From Reichenbachiella carrageenanivorans (lineage in GTDB: Bacteria > Bacteroidota > Bacteroidia > Cytophagales > Cyclobacteriaceae), in contig NZ_CP106735.1 in assembly GCF_025639805.1 (NCBI RefSeq), positions 2,885,501-2,949,500 of the forward strand: 64,000 nt of DNA, given 5' to 3'. The position numbers and the translations under genes were made by a program. Of the stretch, positions 37,033 to 44,326 are shown piece by piece (within the stretch, counting starts at the first letter, position 1; every line of letters begins with the position of its first letter). The notes beneath the pieces were generated by a model. The model did no database searches, was not told the DNA's origin, and saw only the letters and a list, made by a program, of their open reading frames with translations.

Positions 37033-37689
37033 TTAGTTTCCTTTGCTGTGATCCGCTAGAAACTGTGCTAGTCCGCTGTCAGTCAGTGGGTGTTTGAGTA
37101 GTCCTGTGATTACTTTGAGAGGGCAAGTGGCCACATCGGCACCTATTTCTGCGCAGTGAATCAAATGCATGTTGTGTCTCACAGAAGCAGCAAGTACTTC
37201 AGTTTGAAGTTCTGGGTAGTTGCCATAAATATGCACGATTTGTTCGATCAATTGCAAGCCATCTACAGAGATGTCATCCAATCGCCCGATGAATGGGGAT
37301 ACATATGAAGCTCCAGCTTTGGCTGCCAATAAGGCTTGTCCAGCATTGAAGATCAAAGTGCAATTGGTTCTGATACCTTCACTGCTCAATGCTTTGATCG
37401 TTTTGATGCCGTCTTTGATCATTGGTACTTTTACCACGATTTTGTCATCGATTTTTGCAAGCACGTGCGCTTCTTTCATCATCGTTTCGTAGTCAGTGGC
37501 AATTACTTCTGCACTTACGTTGTTGTCTACGATATCACAGATTTTTTTGTAATGCGCCAAGATGTTGTCCTGACCAGTGATGCCTTCTTTGGCCATCAAA
37601 GATGGGTTGGTTGTCACGCCATCCAATACGCCTAAGTCGTACGCTTCTTGAATTTCGTCAAGATTGGCCGTGTCGATGAAAAATTTCAT
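37033..37689 (-). CDS. fsa: Transaldolase / fructose-6-phosphate aldolase
   Basis: 218 aa, the short transaldolase type (fructose-6-phosphate aldolase or TalC-like). [28 protein letters not shown] is the N-terminal signature, cut here to its core [15 protein letters not shown] carries the Schiff-base lysine and [19 protein letters not shown] and [10 protein letters not shown] follow. The family acts on fructose-6-phosphate or in pentose-phosphate exchange; which reaction applies is not decided by sequence. First gene of the minus-strand cluster ending in the rhomboid gene. Confidence 0.92.
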   Translation of the reverse strand: MKFFIDTANLDEIQEAYDLGVLDGVTTNPSLMAKEGITGQDNILAHYKKICDIVDNNVSAEVIATDYETMMKEAHVLAKIDDKIVVKVPMIKDGIKTIKALSSEGIRTNCTLIFNAGQALLAAKAGASYVSPFIGRLDDISVDGLQLIEQIVHIYGNYPELQTEVLAASVRHNMHLIHCAEIGADVATCPLKVITGLLKHPLTDSGLAQFLADHSKGN

Positions 37690-37798
37690 ATTTTCTGTTT
37701 GTTTAGTGTGAATGAAATTGCTGTTGCAACAAAATTATATAGAAAAGGATCAATGAAATAGTGAACGAAGGAATTAATAGAATGGCTTTAATAGAAAA

Positions 37799-37823
37799 AG
37801 GCACTTAGAAATTCTAAGTGCCT
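37799..37823 (-). terminator. Displaced terminator of the tRNA-fMet transcript
   Basis: A hairpin with arms AGGCACTTAGAA and TTCTAAGTGCCT, followed on the minus strand by TTTTTCT. It lies just outside the left element end. Before insertion it would have directly followed the minus-strand tRNA-fMet gene, whose 3' end is now 9.6 kb away. Confidence 0.75.
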
Positions 37824-37828
37824 TATAG

Positions 37829-37847
37829 TAGTAGCGGGAGCTAGACT
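37829..37847. repeat. attL: 19-bp direct repeat of the tRNA-fMet 3' end
   Basis: TAGTAGCGGGAGCTAGACT, identical to 47,447-47,465 inside the tRNA gene. Differing bases on both sides define the limits. It marks the left edge of the integrated element. Confidence 0.9.
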
Positions 37848-37905
37848 TTTTAATCATTTGAAAATCATTTGGTTACAATAAATTAATAACATAAATAGAG
37901 TAAAA

Positions 37906-38172
37906 ATGGAAGTATCAAAAACTAAAAAACAGCTTCAAATTCAGTCACTTGAAAAGCTAGACGAAATTCTTGATAATTATCAAGATCACTCTTTTTCACA
38001 ACGGTTTCTTGTTTTAAACAGGGTACTGTTAAATTCAATTGAGGATCAGACAATTTCAGACCGTGAAGCATTAAATCTTGCTTGGCTGTTAGAAGAACTG
38101 CATGCTTGTATGTCTTCGAGACTTAAGGAGAGAGCCCTTTGCTTTGATATGAAAATACCAAGAGAAGCATAG
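37906..38172 (+). CDS. Element-borne hypothetical protein, 88 aa
   Basis: Small soluble, helix-rich protein (LEKLDEILDNYQDHSF, SDREALNLAWLLEELHACM). It is the only plus-strand gene of the element and lies next to attL. No domain recognised. Confidence 0.5.
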   Translation: MEVSKTKKQLQIQSLEKLDEILDNYQDHSFSQRFLVLNRVLLNSIEDQTISDREALNLAWLLEELHACMSSRLKERALCFDMKIPREA

Positions 38173-38263
38173 TGATCTGATTGGCCATTGCCTCCCACAC
38201 AAAACAATATTCAAATAAATTTTACCAGTTAACCGATTACTAAATATAAGGTTTCTATCAAAA

Positions 38264-38608
38264 TTAAAGGCCTAAGTCTTCCATGATATCATCTATCTGA
38301 TCCATGACCAAACGAGCTGTTCCTATCTTTCTTTCAATGTCTCTAAAAAAGACTTCTTTGGGATTTTCACAATTAAAAAATGTATCCTTTTGTAGTCTCA
38401 TTTCCTTTCCTTCCTTAGAGTTGGCCTCTATCCTTAATCCTTTTACTTTCCCTGTTCTGTCTTTGCCATATCCAGCGAGAATAAGTCTTTCTTGATCACC
38501 ATCAACGCGATAAACAATGCTGTGGCGACATTTGGAATCAAAAGAGCCATCTGGATTTTCCCATGCTACCCAACAGAGAACTACATCACCAACTTGATAT
38601 CGTGCCAA
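38264..38608 (-). CDS. PemK/MazF-like protein
   Basis: 114 aa. YQVGDVVLCWVAW at the N-terminus and KCRHSIVYRV recall the SH3-like barrel of PemK/MazF toxins (GDVV...R-P-A-L-V). MRLQKDTFF and DIERKIGTARL near the end recall the C-terminal part of the same fold (cf. 'GL-kdS' and 'kkiG'). Its start directly abuts the stop of the upstream membrane-protein gene. No conventional antitoxin is adjacent, so toxin function is uncertain. Confidence 0.5.
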   Translation of the reverse strand: MARYQVGDVVLCWVAWENPDGSFDSKCRHSIVYRVDGDQERLILAGYGKDRTGKVKGLRIEANSKEGKEMRLQKDTFFNCENPKEVFFRDIERKIGTARLVMDQIDDIMEDLGL

Positions 38609-39160
38609 TTAGCAGTATAGTTTCTCGTAGATATCTAATTCTGGATCCCGCAGTTCTGGCATGTCCTCGAATGTTTTTGCAAGTCTCTCAAGGTCAAGCT
38701 GACTTGGTTTTTTCCCTAAGTCTGGGTAAATGTGTTTTTTGAGTTTTGATTCCATCTCATATACCAGGTGGTAAGTTGAGAATGCCTTATTTGCTAAGGG
38801 TCGAGATAAAAGAGTGGCTTTTGAAGGGTTGTAATTATTTTCTATTCTTCTTAAGAATAGAACCTTGTCTTCTAATAATAAATGGTAATCAATTAAAAAG
38901 TCTTCACTACAATTCACAATATCTCTGTCCAAATCCATAAATGCTTTTTTTACAATCCGGTGAGAGAAATATAACGCAATGTGTGCTATGAGCATCAAAG
39001 GCAATGTTATAGGTAACAGCATTATTTGTCCTACTATACCAAGCAAATAGTCTGCTACTTTATTAATAAACTCTATTGCTTGGGGTAGAAAATTTGTTAT
39101 TGGATTAAGACCGAAATTCGAATCCAATCCATTTGAATATGTGCTGTGAAGAGCGTTCAT
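38609..39160 (-). CDS. Element-borne membrane protein, 183 aa
   Basis: A hydrophobic segment with GIVGQIMLLPITLPLMLIAHIALYF (residues about 41-65) is probably one long or two short membrane helices. A helical, charged C-terminal region follows (about 100-183). The stop codon touches the ATG of the PemK/MazF-like gene, so both form one operon. No family recognised. Confidence 0.55.
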   Translation of the reverse strand: MNALHSTYSNGLDSNFGLNPITNFLPQAIEFINKVADYLLGIVGQIMLLPITLPLMLIAHIALYFSHRIVKKAFMDLDRDIVNCSEDFLIDYHLLLEDKVLFLRRIENNYNPSKATLLSRPLANKAFSTYHLVYEMESKLKKHIYPDLGKKPSQLDLERLAKTFEDMPELRDPELDIYEKLYC

Positions 39161-39261
39161 TTCAATTGTGTCTATTTCTGCTGCTGATTCAATACTAACG
39201 TAAAGTTAGGTAAAAAGTATGTTTTTTATCAAAATATTGAAAAACGCTTTGTGTTTTCTGA

Positions 39262-39294
39262 ATTCATGCATGGCCATCTACCTCACGCATGAAT
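39262..39294. promoter_or_regulatory. Inverted repeat upstream of the cargo operon
   Basis: Perfect 8-bp arms ATTCATGC and GCATGAAT separated by 17 bases, about 100 bp before the start at 39,160. Possible binding site for a repressor that controls the operon. Confidence 0.35.
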
Positions 39295-39412
39295 ACCTTA
39301 AATATACCTCAATTTTTCAATTAAATGTGGTTTTAAATTAGTCTTGTAGCGTGTGCCATAGTGTGTGCTTTATTTTGCCACGACCCACCACGCTCCAAAT
39401 TAGCAACAAAAA

Positions 39413-39436
39413 ATGGGGGCTGATTTCAGTCCCCAT
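39413..39436 (-). terminator. Terminator of the long leftward element operon
   Basis: On the minus strand ATGGGGACTGA pairs with TCAGCCCCCAT (one mismatch) and is followed by TTTTTTGTT. It lies just past the stop of the 257-aa gene. Confidence 0.7.
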
Positions 39437-39465
39437 CATTACAATATAAAATTACCAATCACTAA

Positions 39466-40239
39466 TTATTTTACTTCTATAGATTCTGATTTTCCTCCAC
39501 CCCGAATGGGATTCAGAGGAAATTTTTTTGTTTCTGAGTTATCTGGCATCACTCCCCATATCAGCGTGCCTGCTGCCAATAAACCAAGTACGCCAATAAA
39601 GATTTTGTTATTACTACCTGCGGTAAGTATGTTTCCTCCTGACCCCGACACGCTTACTGGCTTGTAGTTGTTGATTTGGGCGGCTTGTTGTTGAGCAATG
39701 ATTTGTTTTTGTTGAGCTTCAGCGATCTTTTTTGCTGCGGCTGCTTGGGATTTTTGCTGCTCTATCTGTTTTATTTTGATATCGGCTTCCACTTTTTGTG
39801 CTGCTTTGATATACTCATCCAGTTGTGCCTGATATTCCTTGCTTATAACTACGGCTGCATCGTAGTATTTTCCTCTAAAAACAGCCCATGGCCCGTCCAT
39901 TTTTTTCCATAATTCATTTTTGGAAAGTGCTTTTTCTAGTGTTTTAATTTTCAAATCCCTTAATTTGAATGGAGTTTGAGGAACTGTGATTTCAGCAATT
40001 TTTTCTAAAACACGTAACTCTTGTTCTACCTCTGTCGCTGCATTTTTTAGTTGTCTGGAATAATCTTCAACCTGTTCAATCTGCGCTGTTGTAGGATTAG
40101 GTTTGTTGCCTAATATTTTTCCTCCAATGGAAAGAATATTTACGCCAAGAGATATAGGGTCTAGACTACCTAACCCAGAAGAACCAGATAGCCCCCTTGT
40201 TTCTACGGAACTAATGTCCATCAATTCATTGTAGGTCAT
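39466..40239 (-). CDS. Element-borne coiled-coil protein with C-terminal membrane helix
   Basis: 257 aa, not recognised. Gly/Ser-rich N-terminus (GLSGSSGLGS), long coiled-coil helices (about 125-190, with QQKSQAAAAKKIAEAQQKQI), then a C-terminal hydrophobic helix (KIFIGVLGLLAAGTLIWGV) and a short tail. It starts 2 bp after the 323-aa gene ends. The layout resembles small membrane-anchored structural or lysis proteins of minor phages, but the resemblance is only topological. Confidence 0.55.
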   Translation of the reverse strand: MTYNELMDISSVETRGLSGSSGLGSLDPISLGVNILSIGGKILGNKPNPTTAQIEQVEDYSRQLKNAATEVEQELRVLEKIAEITVPQTPFKLRDLKIKTLEKALSKNELWKKMDGPWAVFRGKYYDAAVVISKEYQAQLDEYIKAAQKVEADIKIKQIEQQKSQAAAAKKIAEAQQKQIIAQQQAAQINNYKPVSVSGSGGNILTAGSNNKIFIGVLGLLAAGTLIWGVMPDNSETKKFPLNPIRGGGKSESIEVK

Positions 40240-40241
40240 AG

Positions 40242-41138
40242 CTAGTCGATTTGCTTTTCTGATCCAATTTTAGGCAGATTACACTTTTTTTCTTTCCAGA
40301 AACTTTCGTCAACTCGAATTTTTAGCTCAGTCAAATAATTCCTGATCTGATCGATTTTTTCAATGTCTTCTCCTAATTCATCCAGGTCTTCTTCTACAAG
40401 TGACTCGAGGGTCTCTTGAGCGGTCTCTAGCATGCCTTCCATTGTTTGAAGATCATCTATATCAACTTGTCTGCCATCAAACCCATTAAGCCCATTAAGA
40501 GTGCTTTGGATGGTGTCGGCTGCTAGCTCTTTTTCGAATTTACAATTGTCAAATTCTACATTCCTCAGGTCGTTGATTTCTAATGCCTGATCGAGTAGAT
40601 GGATTTTCGGACGTGCCCAATCAAAAACGAATGAATAACCTGGTCCAGATTCTTTAAGCTGTTCGAATTCATCTTGAAGAATACCTAGAATTTGAAAAAC
40701 GGAATTTGTTTCGGTAACATCATCATTAAATTCAAAATGCTCTTCAATACGCCCTTTTAAATCCTCTATTTTGGATGCAACTTTTTCAACCTCTTCGAAA
40801 TTCCATTTAGAACCCTCAACGTGCTCACGGATTCCTTCGCATAGATTTTGAAAATCTTTTATAAGGATCCTGTTGTCCTTCTCTTTTTGTACTGCTTCTT
40901 TTCGATCCAGACGCTCCAGTTCTTTTCTCTTGAGCTGATTGCTTTCGTGAATGGCACCAAGGGTAGAAGTGAAGGACTCTTCGTCTTCTTCAGTTATACC
41001 GGCTAGAGATAGACTTGCTTCGTGTTGTTCGATCCATCGTTTGACTGTGGCCTGTTTGACTTCGACGCTTTCTGCGATGTCTTCTAGTGAGTACCCTTCG
41101 TTATGCAGTTGTATGGCTTCTATAAATTCTGTTTTCAT
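40242..41138 (-). CDS. Element-borne HTH plus coiled-coil protein
   Basis: About 298 aa from the ATG at 41,138. The first 40 residues contain a helix-turn-helix (EGYSLEDIAESVEVKQATVKRW). The rest is acidic and coiled-coil-rich. An upstream ATG would add 25 residues that look like leader. Sits directly before the 257-aa gene. Not recognised; could be a transcription regulator that also assembles through its coiled coil. Confidence 0.55.
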   Translation of the reverse strand: MKTEFIEAIQLHNEGYSLEDIAESVEVKQATVKRWIEQHEASLSLAGITEEDEESFTSTLGAIHESNQLKRKELERLDRKEAVQKEKDNRILIKDFQNLCEGIREHVEGSKWNFEEVEKVASKIEDLKGRIEEHFEFNDDVTETNSVFQILGILQDEFEQLKESGPGYSFVFDWARPKIHLLDQALEINDLRNVEFDNCKFEKELAADTIQSTLNGLNGFDGRQVDIDDLQTMEGMLETAQETLESLVEEDLDELGEDIEKIDQIRNYLTELKIRVDESFWKEKKCNLPKIGSEKQID

Positions 41139-41250
41139 GATATTGTTGTTTGAATTTGCAATACTTAACGAATCTTTATAGCTGGGGCTACAAGACTTGG
41201 CCGCTTGCCGCACTTTTCCGTAGTTTACCTGCTGATAAAGTTTAAATAAA

Positions 41251-41478
41251 TCATTCTTGCCGTATTCGAGGCCAGCCTAGTACGTCAAAAACCATTTCTA
41301 CTTGCCTTAGAGTAAGTAGCTTAACGTTTCCTAAGTTTTTTTTCAGTTTTGGGTATCGACCTATCATATCACGCAATGATCTAGGGGAAACATCATATAG
41401 TTCTGCCAGATCCGCTTTGAAGTATGGTTTTAATTGGACACGGGTGCTATCGGTTCGTTCGTTGTTCTTCGATGGCAT
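41251..41478 (-). CDS. Small HTH protein of the element, 75 aa
   Basis: Basic protein with a MerR/excisionase-like helix-turn-helix: FKADLAELYDVSPRSLRDMI and QVEMVFDVLG. Lies 6 bp after the 88-aa gene. Probably DNA-binding. Confidence 0.6.
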   Translation of the reverse strand: MPSKNNERTDSTRVQLKPYFKADLAELYDVSPRSLRDMIGRYPKLKKNLGNVKLLTLRQVEMVFDVLGWPRIRQE

Positions 41479-41484
41479 GAGTTC

Positions 41485-41751
41485 TTAGTATTTATTTTGG
41501 TTTGAATCCTCTAAAAATTTAATTGGTTGATCGATGGCTTGTTTTCCATCGGGGTTTGACAATTTTTTCTTCGTCCAGTTGAAAGCATAGTCTTTCCATT
41601 CGTCTGGGGTTTTTTCCAAATCAGACCTGAAGGATTTAGGGAAGTCGGAGAGTTTGCGTTTGATAGCTCCCTCGGAGGCATTAGTAGCCGAAATTAGATC
41701 TTTGATTAATTGTTCATTTTCAAGAATATCAATCTTAATCTCTGTGTACAT
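41485..41751 (-). CDS. Small gene after the replication gene, copy 1 (possible frameshift extension)
   Basis: 88 aa, starts MYTEIKIDILENEQ and ends EDSNQNKY. The frame is open upstream without a stop as far as the A11 run in the replication gene, so it can also be read as the C-terminal part of a fused protein after a -1 shift. The conserved KTPDEWKDYAFNW motif suggests a real folded domain. Function unknown. Confidence 0.55.
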   Translation of the reverse strand: MYTEIKIDILENEQLIKDLISATNASEGAIKRKLSDFPKSFRSDLEKTPDEWKDYAFNWTKKKLSNPDGKQAIDQPIKFLEDSNQNKY

Positions 41752-41786
41752 ATACTTTCCTTTCCTATCCTTTACTTTACTATCCT

Positions 41787-42260
41787 TTACTTTACTGGCT
41801 TGGGCAGTGGTATGAGCAGCGTTCTTAGCGTTGGTTGAAGGGGTGGTTGAAGCACTGCTTGAATTAGGTTTAATTTTGTTTTTTTTTTTCTACTCTCAGC
41901 GGATTTTAAACCTCCTTCTTTACCATGGCGAGATTGCATTTCTCTATAATCTTGTATCCCCTCCATATCTGCTTTAAGATCATGATGATAAAACTGATTC
42001 TCATCCAAGACAAAAATCTCGTATTTAGTTATAATTGATTTGCAAACTCTAATATCGATAGCATTGCGTTTGCACCATGCATTAATTTGCGCCAGAGTCA
42101 AAGAGAAACTTTTTTGCTTTGCTAATAATTCAAGCACTGCCATGAAAATACCATAACCTTCCCATCCGTGCTTTTCCATCATTTGTATGATGTTCATGCT
42201 TTCTAACATGTTCAGATGATGTTTGAAGTAGTAGGTGTGTAGTTTGGTAGCGTCAGACAT
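41787..42260 (-). CDS. Replication-initiator-like protein (DUF4373/Lin1244-type N-terminal domain), copy 1
   Basis: 157 aa from ATG 42,260, preceded by GGAGGG. The N-terminus with LHTYYFKHHLNML, MEKHGWEGYGIFMAVLELLAKQ and RVCKSIITKYEIF resembles the Lin1244/Lin1753 (DUF4373) phage replication domain. After SRHGKEGGLKSAESRKKK an A11 run occurs and the frame ends 35 codons later in LLIPLPKPVK. A -1 shift at that run would continue through a Ser/Thr/Lys linker into the 88-aa gene, which is the type of tail this family usually has. Confidence 0.7.
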   Translation of the reverse strand: MSDATKLHTYYFKHHLNMLESMNIIQMMEKHGWEGYGIFMAVLELLAKQKSFSLTLAQINAWCKRNAIDIRVCKSIITKYEIFVLDENQFYHHDLKADMEGIQDYREMQSRHGKEGGLKSAESRKKKTKLNLIQAVLQPPLQPTLRTLLIPLPKPVK

Positions 42261-42315
42261 ATTGCCCCCCCTCCAATGGTTCAGATATAAAAGATGCGTG
42301 GAAGTGGGTGTGCTT

Positions 42316-42337
42316 GCGTGCATAGAAAAGTGCACGC
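42316..42337. repeat. Hairpin 1 in the spacer before the dnaB-like gene
   Basis: Perfect arms GCGTGCA (42,316-42,322) and TGCACGC (42,331-42,337). Nearly identical copy at 44,856-44,877. Together with a second hairpin it may form part of a replication origin or a regulator site. Confidence 0.45.
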
Positions 42338-42390
42338 ATACCGTAAAAGTGTCTAAAATTGCTTAAATTAGCCATAATTGTTTTGTGATG

Positions 42391-42413
42391 GCGTGGTACT
42401 GGTAATACCACGC
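42391..42413. repeat. Hairpin 2 in the same spacer
   Basis: Perfect 8-bp arms GCGTGGTA and TACCACGC separated by 7 bases. Identical copy at 44,931-44,953. GC-rich arms in an AT-rich region make chance less likely. Confidence 0.45.
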
Positions 42414-42455
42414 ATAAGAAATCATAAAAGTGGAAAGTCGCCTATTTGGGCGGCT

Positions 42456-44027
42456 TTATTTGTTGGTAGGGGTCTTTAGGAATCGTTCGATTGACTCTCT
42501 CGTGATGTAGGCTCTTCGATCTCGTTTCACTCGATCCAGGCGGGCATCATTTATGAGTTGATGTATTTTGGTTTTCCCGAAATTGGTATCTGTGATAGGA
42601 AAATTAGGCTGATCTGGTAGCTCTTGCACGGCCATAGGTTCCTTTTGGACATGATGCCAGTCGCCTGATTGATCTTGCCATTTGGTGTATTGTCCTAAGA
42701 ACTGTAGCCAGGCACTGCCTAGTCGTCCGTTTCTGTTTTTGGCAATGATTACCTCTCCTATTCCAGCGGTGGGGTATCCTTCCTCTGTTTCCATGATCTC
42801 GTAATATTCTGGGCGGTAGAGAAACATAACCTTATCCGCATCTTGCTCGATTGATCCAGACTCTCTGAGGTCTGATAGCTGTGGGCGTTTGTTTCCCCCG
42901 CGTGTTTCTACTGCGCGGCTGAGTTGAGATAGTGCTATTACGGGTATGTCTAGCTCTTTAGCAATGTTTTTAAGCCCTCTTGATATACTGGCTATTTCTT
43001 GCTCTCTATTGCCTCCTTGGTTTCCTTCTCCGAGTTGCATATAGTCTACGATCAGTAGTTTGATGTCGTGTTTTTTCTTGAGCATCCTGGCTTTGGTACG
43101 CATTTGGAATATTGATAGAGCTGCACTGTCGTCTACATAGATGGGCTTGTCTATCATGTTGCCAGATTTATGAAGTATTCGTTCTAGTTCGTATTCTTTT
43201 ATGTTTCCGTTTCTCAAGCTCTCTAGCATGACTTCACTGTGCATGGCTATCATGCGTATGCCTATCTCTGTCCAGCTCATTTCTAATGAAAACATACCTA
43301 CTGCCTGCCCAAACTCTGCGCAATTTTTCATAATACTGGCTACCATCGCGGACTTACCCATGGCGGGTCGTGCAGCTATGATGATGAGTTCTGAACTTCT
43401 AAAACCGCCTGTGATTCGGTCTAGTTCGGATAGTCCACACGGTACACCTATCACTTCATTGTTTAGATAGGCTTCTCGCGAGGCTTCTATTTGATCTACT
43501 AGAGATTTTACTACTTTTTTAGACCCCATGTCTACGTATGAGGAACTAGACAGCGTGGCCGATAGCTTGTATAGCTGCTGGTCTGTCCGCTCAATTAAAT
43601 CAAATACGTCTTCTGTTTCATTGTAGGCCAGATTCACTATCTCCGATCCTAATTTTATTAAAGCGCGTTTGAGTGCCTGCTCTTTTATGATTTTAGAATG
43701 TGCATCTATATTGGCAGCGCTATTTACTCGAGTAGTAAGTGATACTACTGCGTGTGCGCCGCCTACAGTTTCTATATTTCCGTCTTCTCTGAGCTGTGCT
43801 ACTACGGTCATTATATCCACTGGTTCACTTTTCCCAAAGAGTGTAAGTATGGCCTTGAATATTAGTCCGTGTGCGGGGCTGTAGAAGTCTTCTGCTTCGA
43901 GAAAACCTACCACGTGGTTGATGCTATCTTTTTCTAACATCATCGCTCCTAGTACTACTTGTTCCATATCTAGGTTTTGCGGTGGTACCTTTCCCAAAAG
44001 TTCGGTGTTATTGTTTTGCTTGGTCAT
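42456..44027 (-). CDS. DnaB-type replicative helicase fused to a C-terminal helix-turn-helix
   Basis: 523 aa. Residues 1-480 match DnaB: N-domain (VLGAMMLEKDSINHVVGFLEA), linker, Walker A ARPAMGKSAMV, and the LSRAVETRGGNKRPQLSDLRESGSIEQDAD region typical of DnaB, cut here to motif cores. The sequence is close to the chromosomal DnaB at 58,029. From about residue 478 the protein changes to TNFGKTKIHQLINDARL and ends RRAYITRESIERFLKT, the same HTH tail as the small gene at 44,996. A recombination fusion is likely. The 3' part lies in the direct repeat. Confidence 0.88.
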   Translation of the reverse strand: MTKQNNNTELLGKVPPQNLDMEQVVLGAMMLEKDSINHVVGFLEAEDFYSPAHGLIFKAILTLFGKSEPVDIMTVVAQLREDGNIETVGGAHAVVSLTTRVNSAANIDAHSKIIKEQALKRALIKLGSEIVNLAYNETEDVFDLIERTDQQLYKLSATLSSSSYVDMGSKKVVKSLVDQIEASREAYLNNEVIGVPCGLSELDRITGGFRSSELIIIAARPAMGKSAMVASIMKNCAEFGQAVGMFSLEMSWTEIGIRMIAMHSEVMLESLRNGNIKEYELERILHKSGNMIDKPIYVDDSAALSIFQMRTKARMLKKKHDIKLLIVDYMQLGEGNQGGNREQEIASISRGLKNIAKELDIPVIALSQLSRAVETRGGNKRPQLSDLRESGSIEQDADKVMFLYRPEYYEIMETEEGYPTAGIGEVIIAKNRNGRLGSAWLQFLGQYTKWQDQSGDWHHVQKEPMAVQELPDQPNFPITDTNFGKTKIHQLINDARLDRVKRDRRAYITRESIERFLKTPTNK

Positions 44028-44030
44028 TTT

Positions 44031-44291
44031 TTATTTTGGTTTGAATCCTCTGAAAAATTTAATTGGTTGATCGATGGCTTGTTTTCCATCGGGGTTTGAC
44101 AATTTTTTCTTCGTCCAGTTGAAAGCATAGTCTTTCCATTCGTCTGGGGTTTTTTCCAAATCAGACCTGAAGGATTTAGGGAAGTCGGAGAGTTTGCGTT
44201 TGATAGCTCCCTCGGAGGCATTAGTAGCCGAAATTAGATCTTTGATTAATTGTTCATTTTCAAGAATATCAATCTTAATCTCTGTGTACAT
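44031..44291 (-). CDS. Small gene after the replication gene, copy 2 (altered 3' end)
   Basis: 86 aa. Identical to copy 1 up to residue about 78; the extra G then changes the tail to FFRGFKPK and the frame stops at 44,031, three bases before the dnaB ATG. As in copy 1, it is readable as an extension of the preceding replication gene after a -1 shift. Confidence 0.5.
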   Translation of the reverse strand: MYTEIKIDILENEQLIKDLISATNASEGAIKRKLSDFPKSFRSDLEKTPDEWKDYAFNWTKKKLSNPDGKQAIDQPIKFFRGFKPK

Positions 44292-44326
44292 ATACTTTCC
44301 TTTCCTATCCTTTACTTTACTATCCT

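Larger units (their letters stand above)
39161..39465. other. Intergenic region in the element with operator-like and terminator structures
   Basis: About 300 bp without a gene. It contains an inverted repeat ATTCATGC (39,262-39,269) and GCATGAAT (39,287-39,294), upstream of the membrane-protein/PemK-like operon, and a terminator-like hairpin at 39,413-39,436. Confidence 0.5.
41491..42536. repeat. 1.05-kb direct repeat, copy 1
   Basis: Nearly identical to 44,030-45,076. It contains the replication-like gene, the 88-aa gene and a hairpin-rich spacer, and reaches into the common C-terminal HTH codons. One indel (missing G relative to copy 2) is visible near base 41,512; identity breaks at 42,537. 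Confidence 0.95.
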
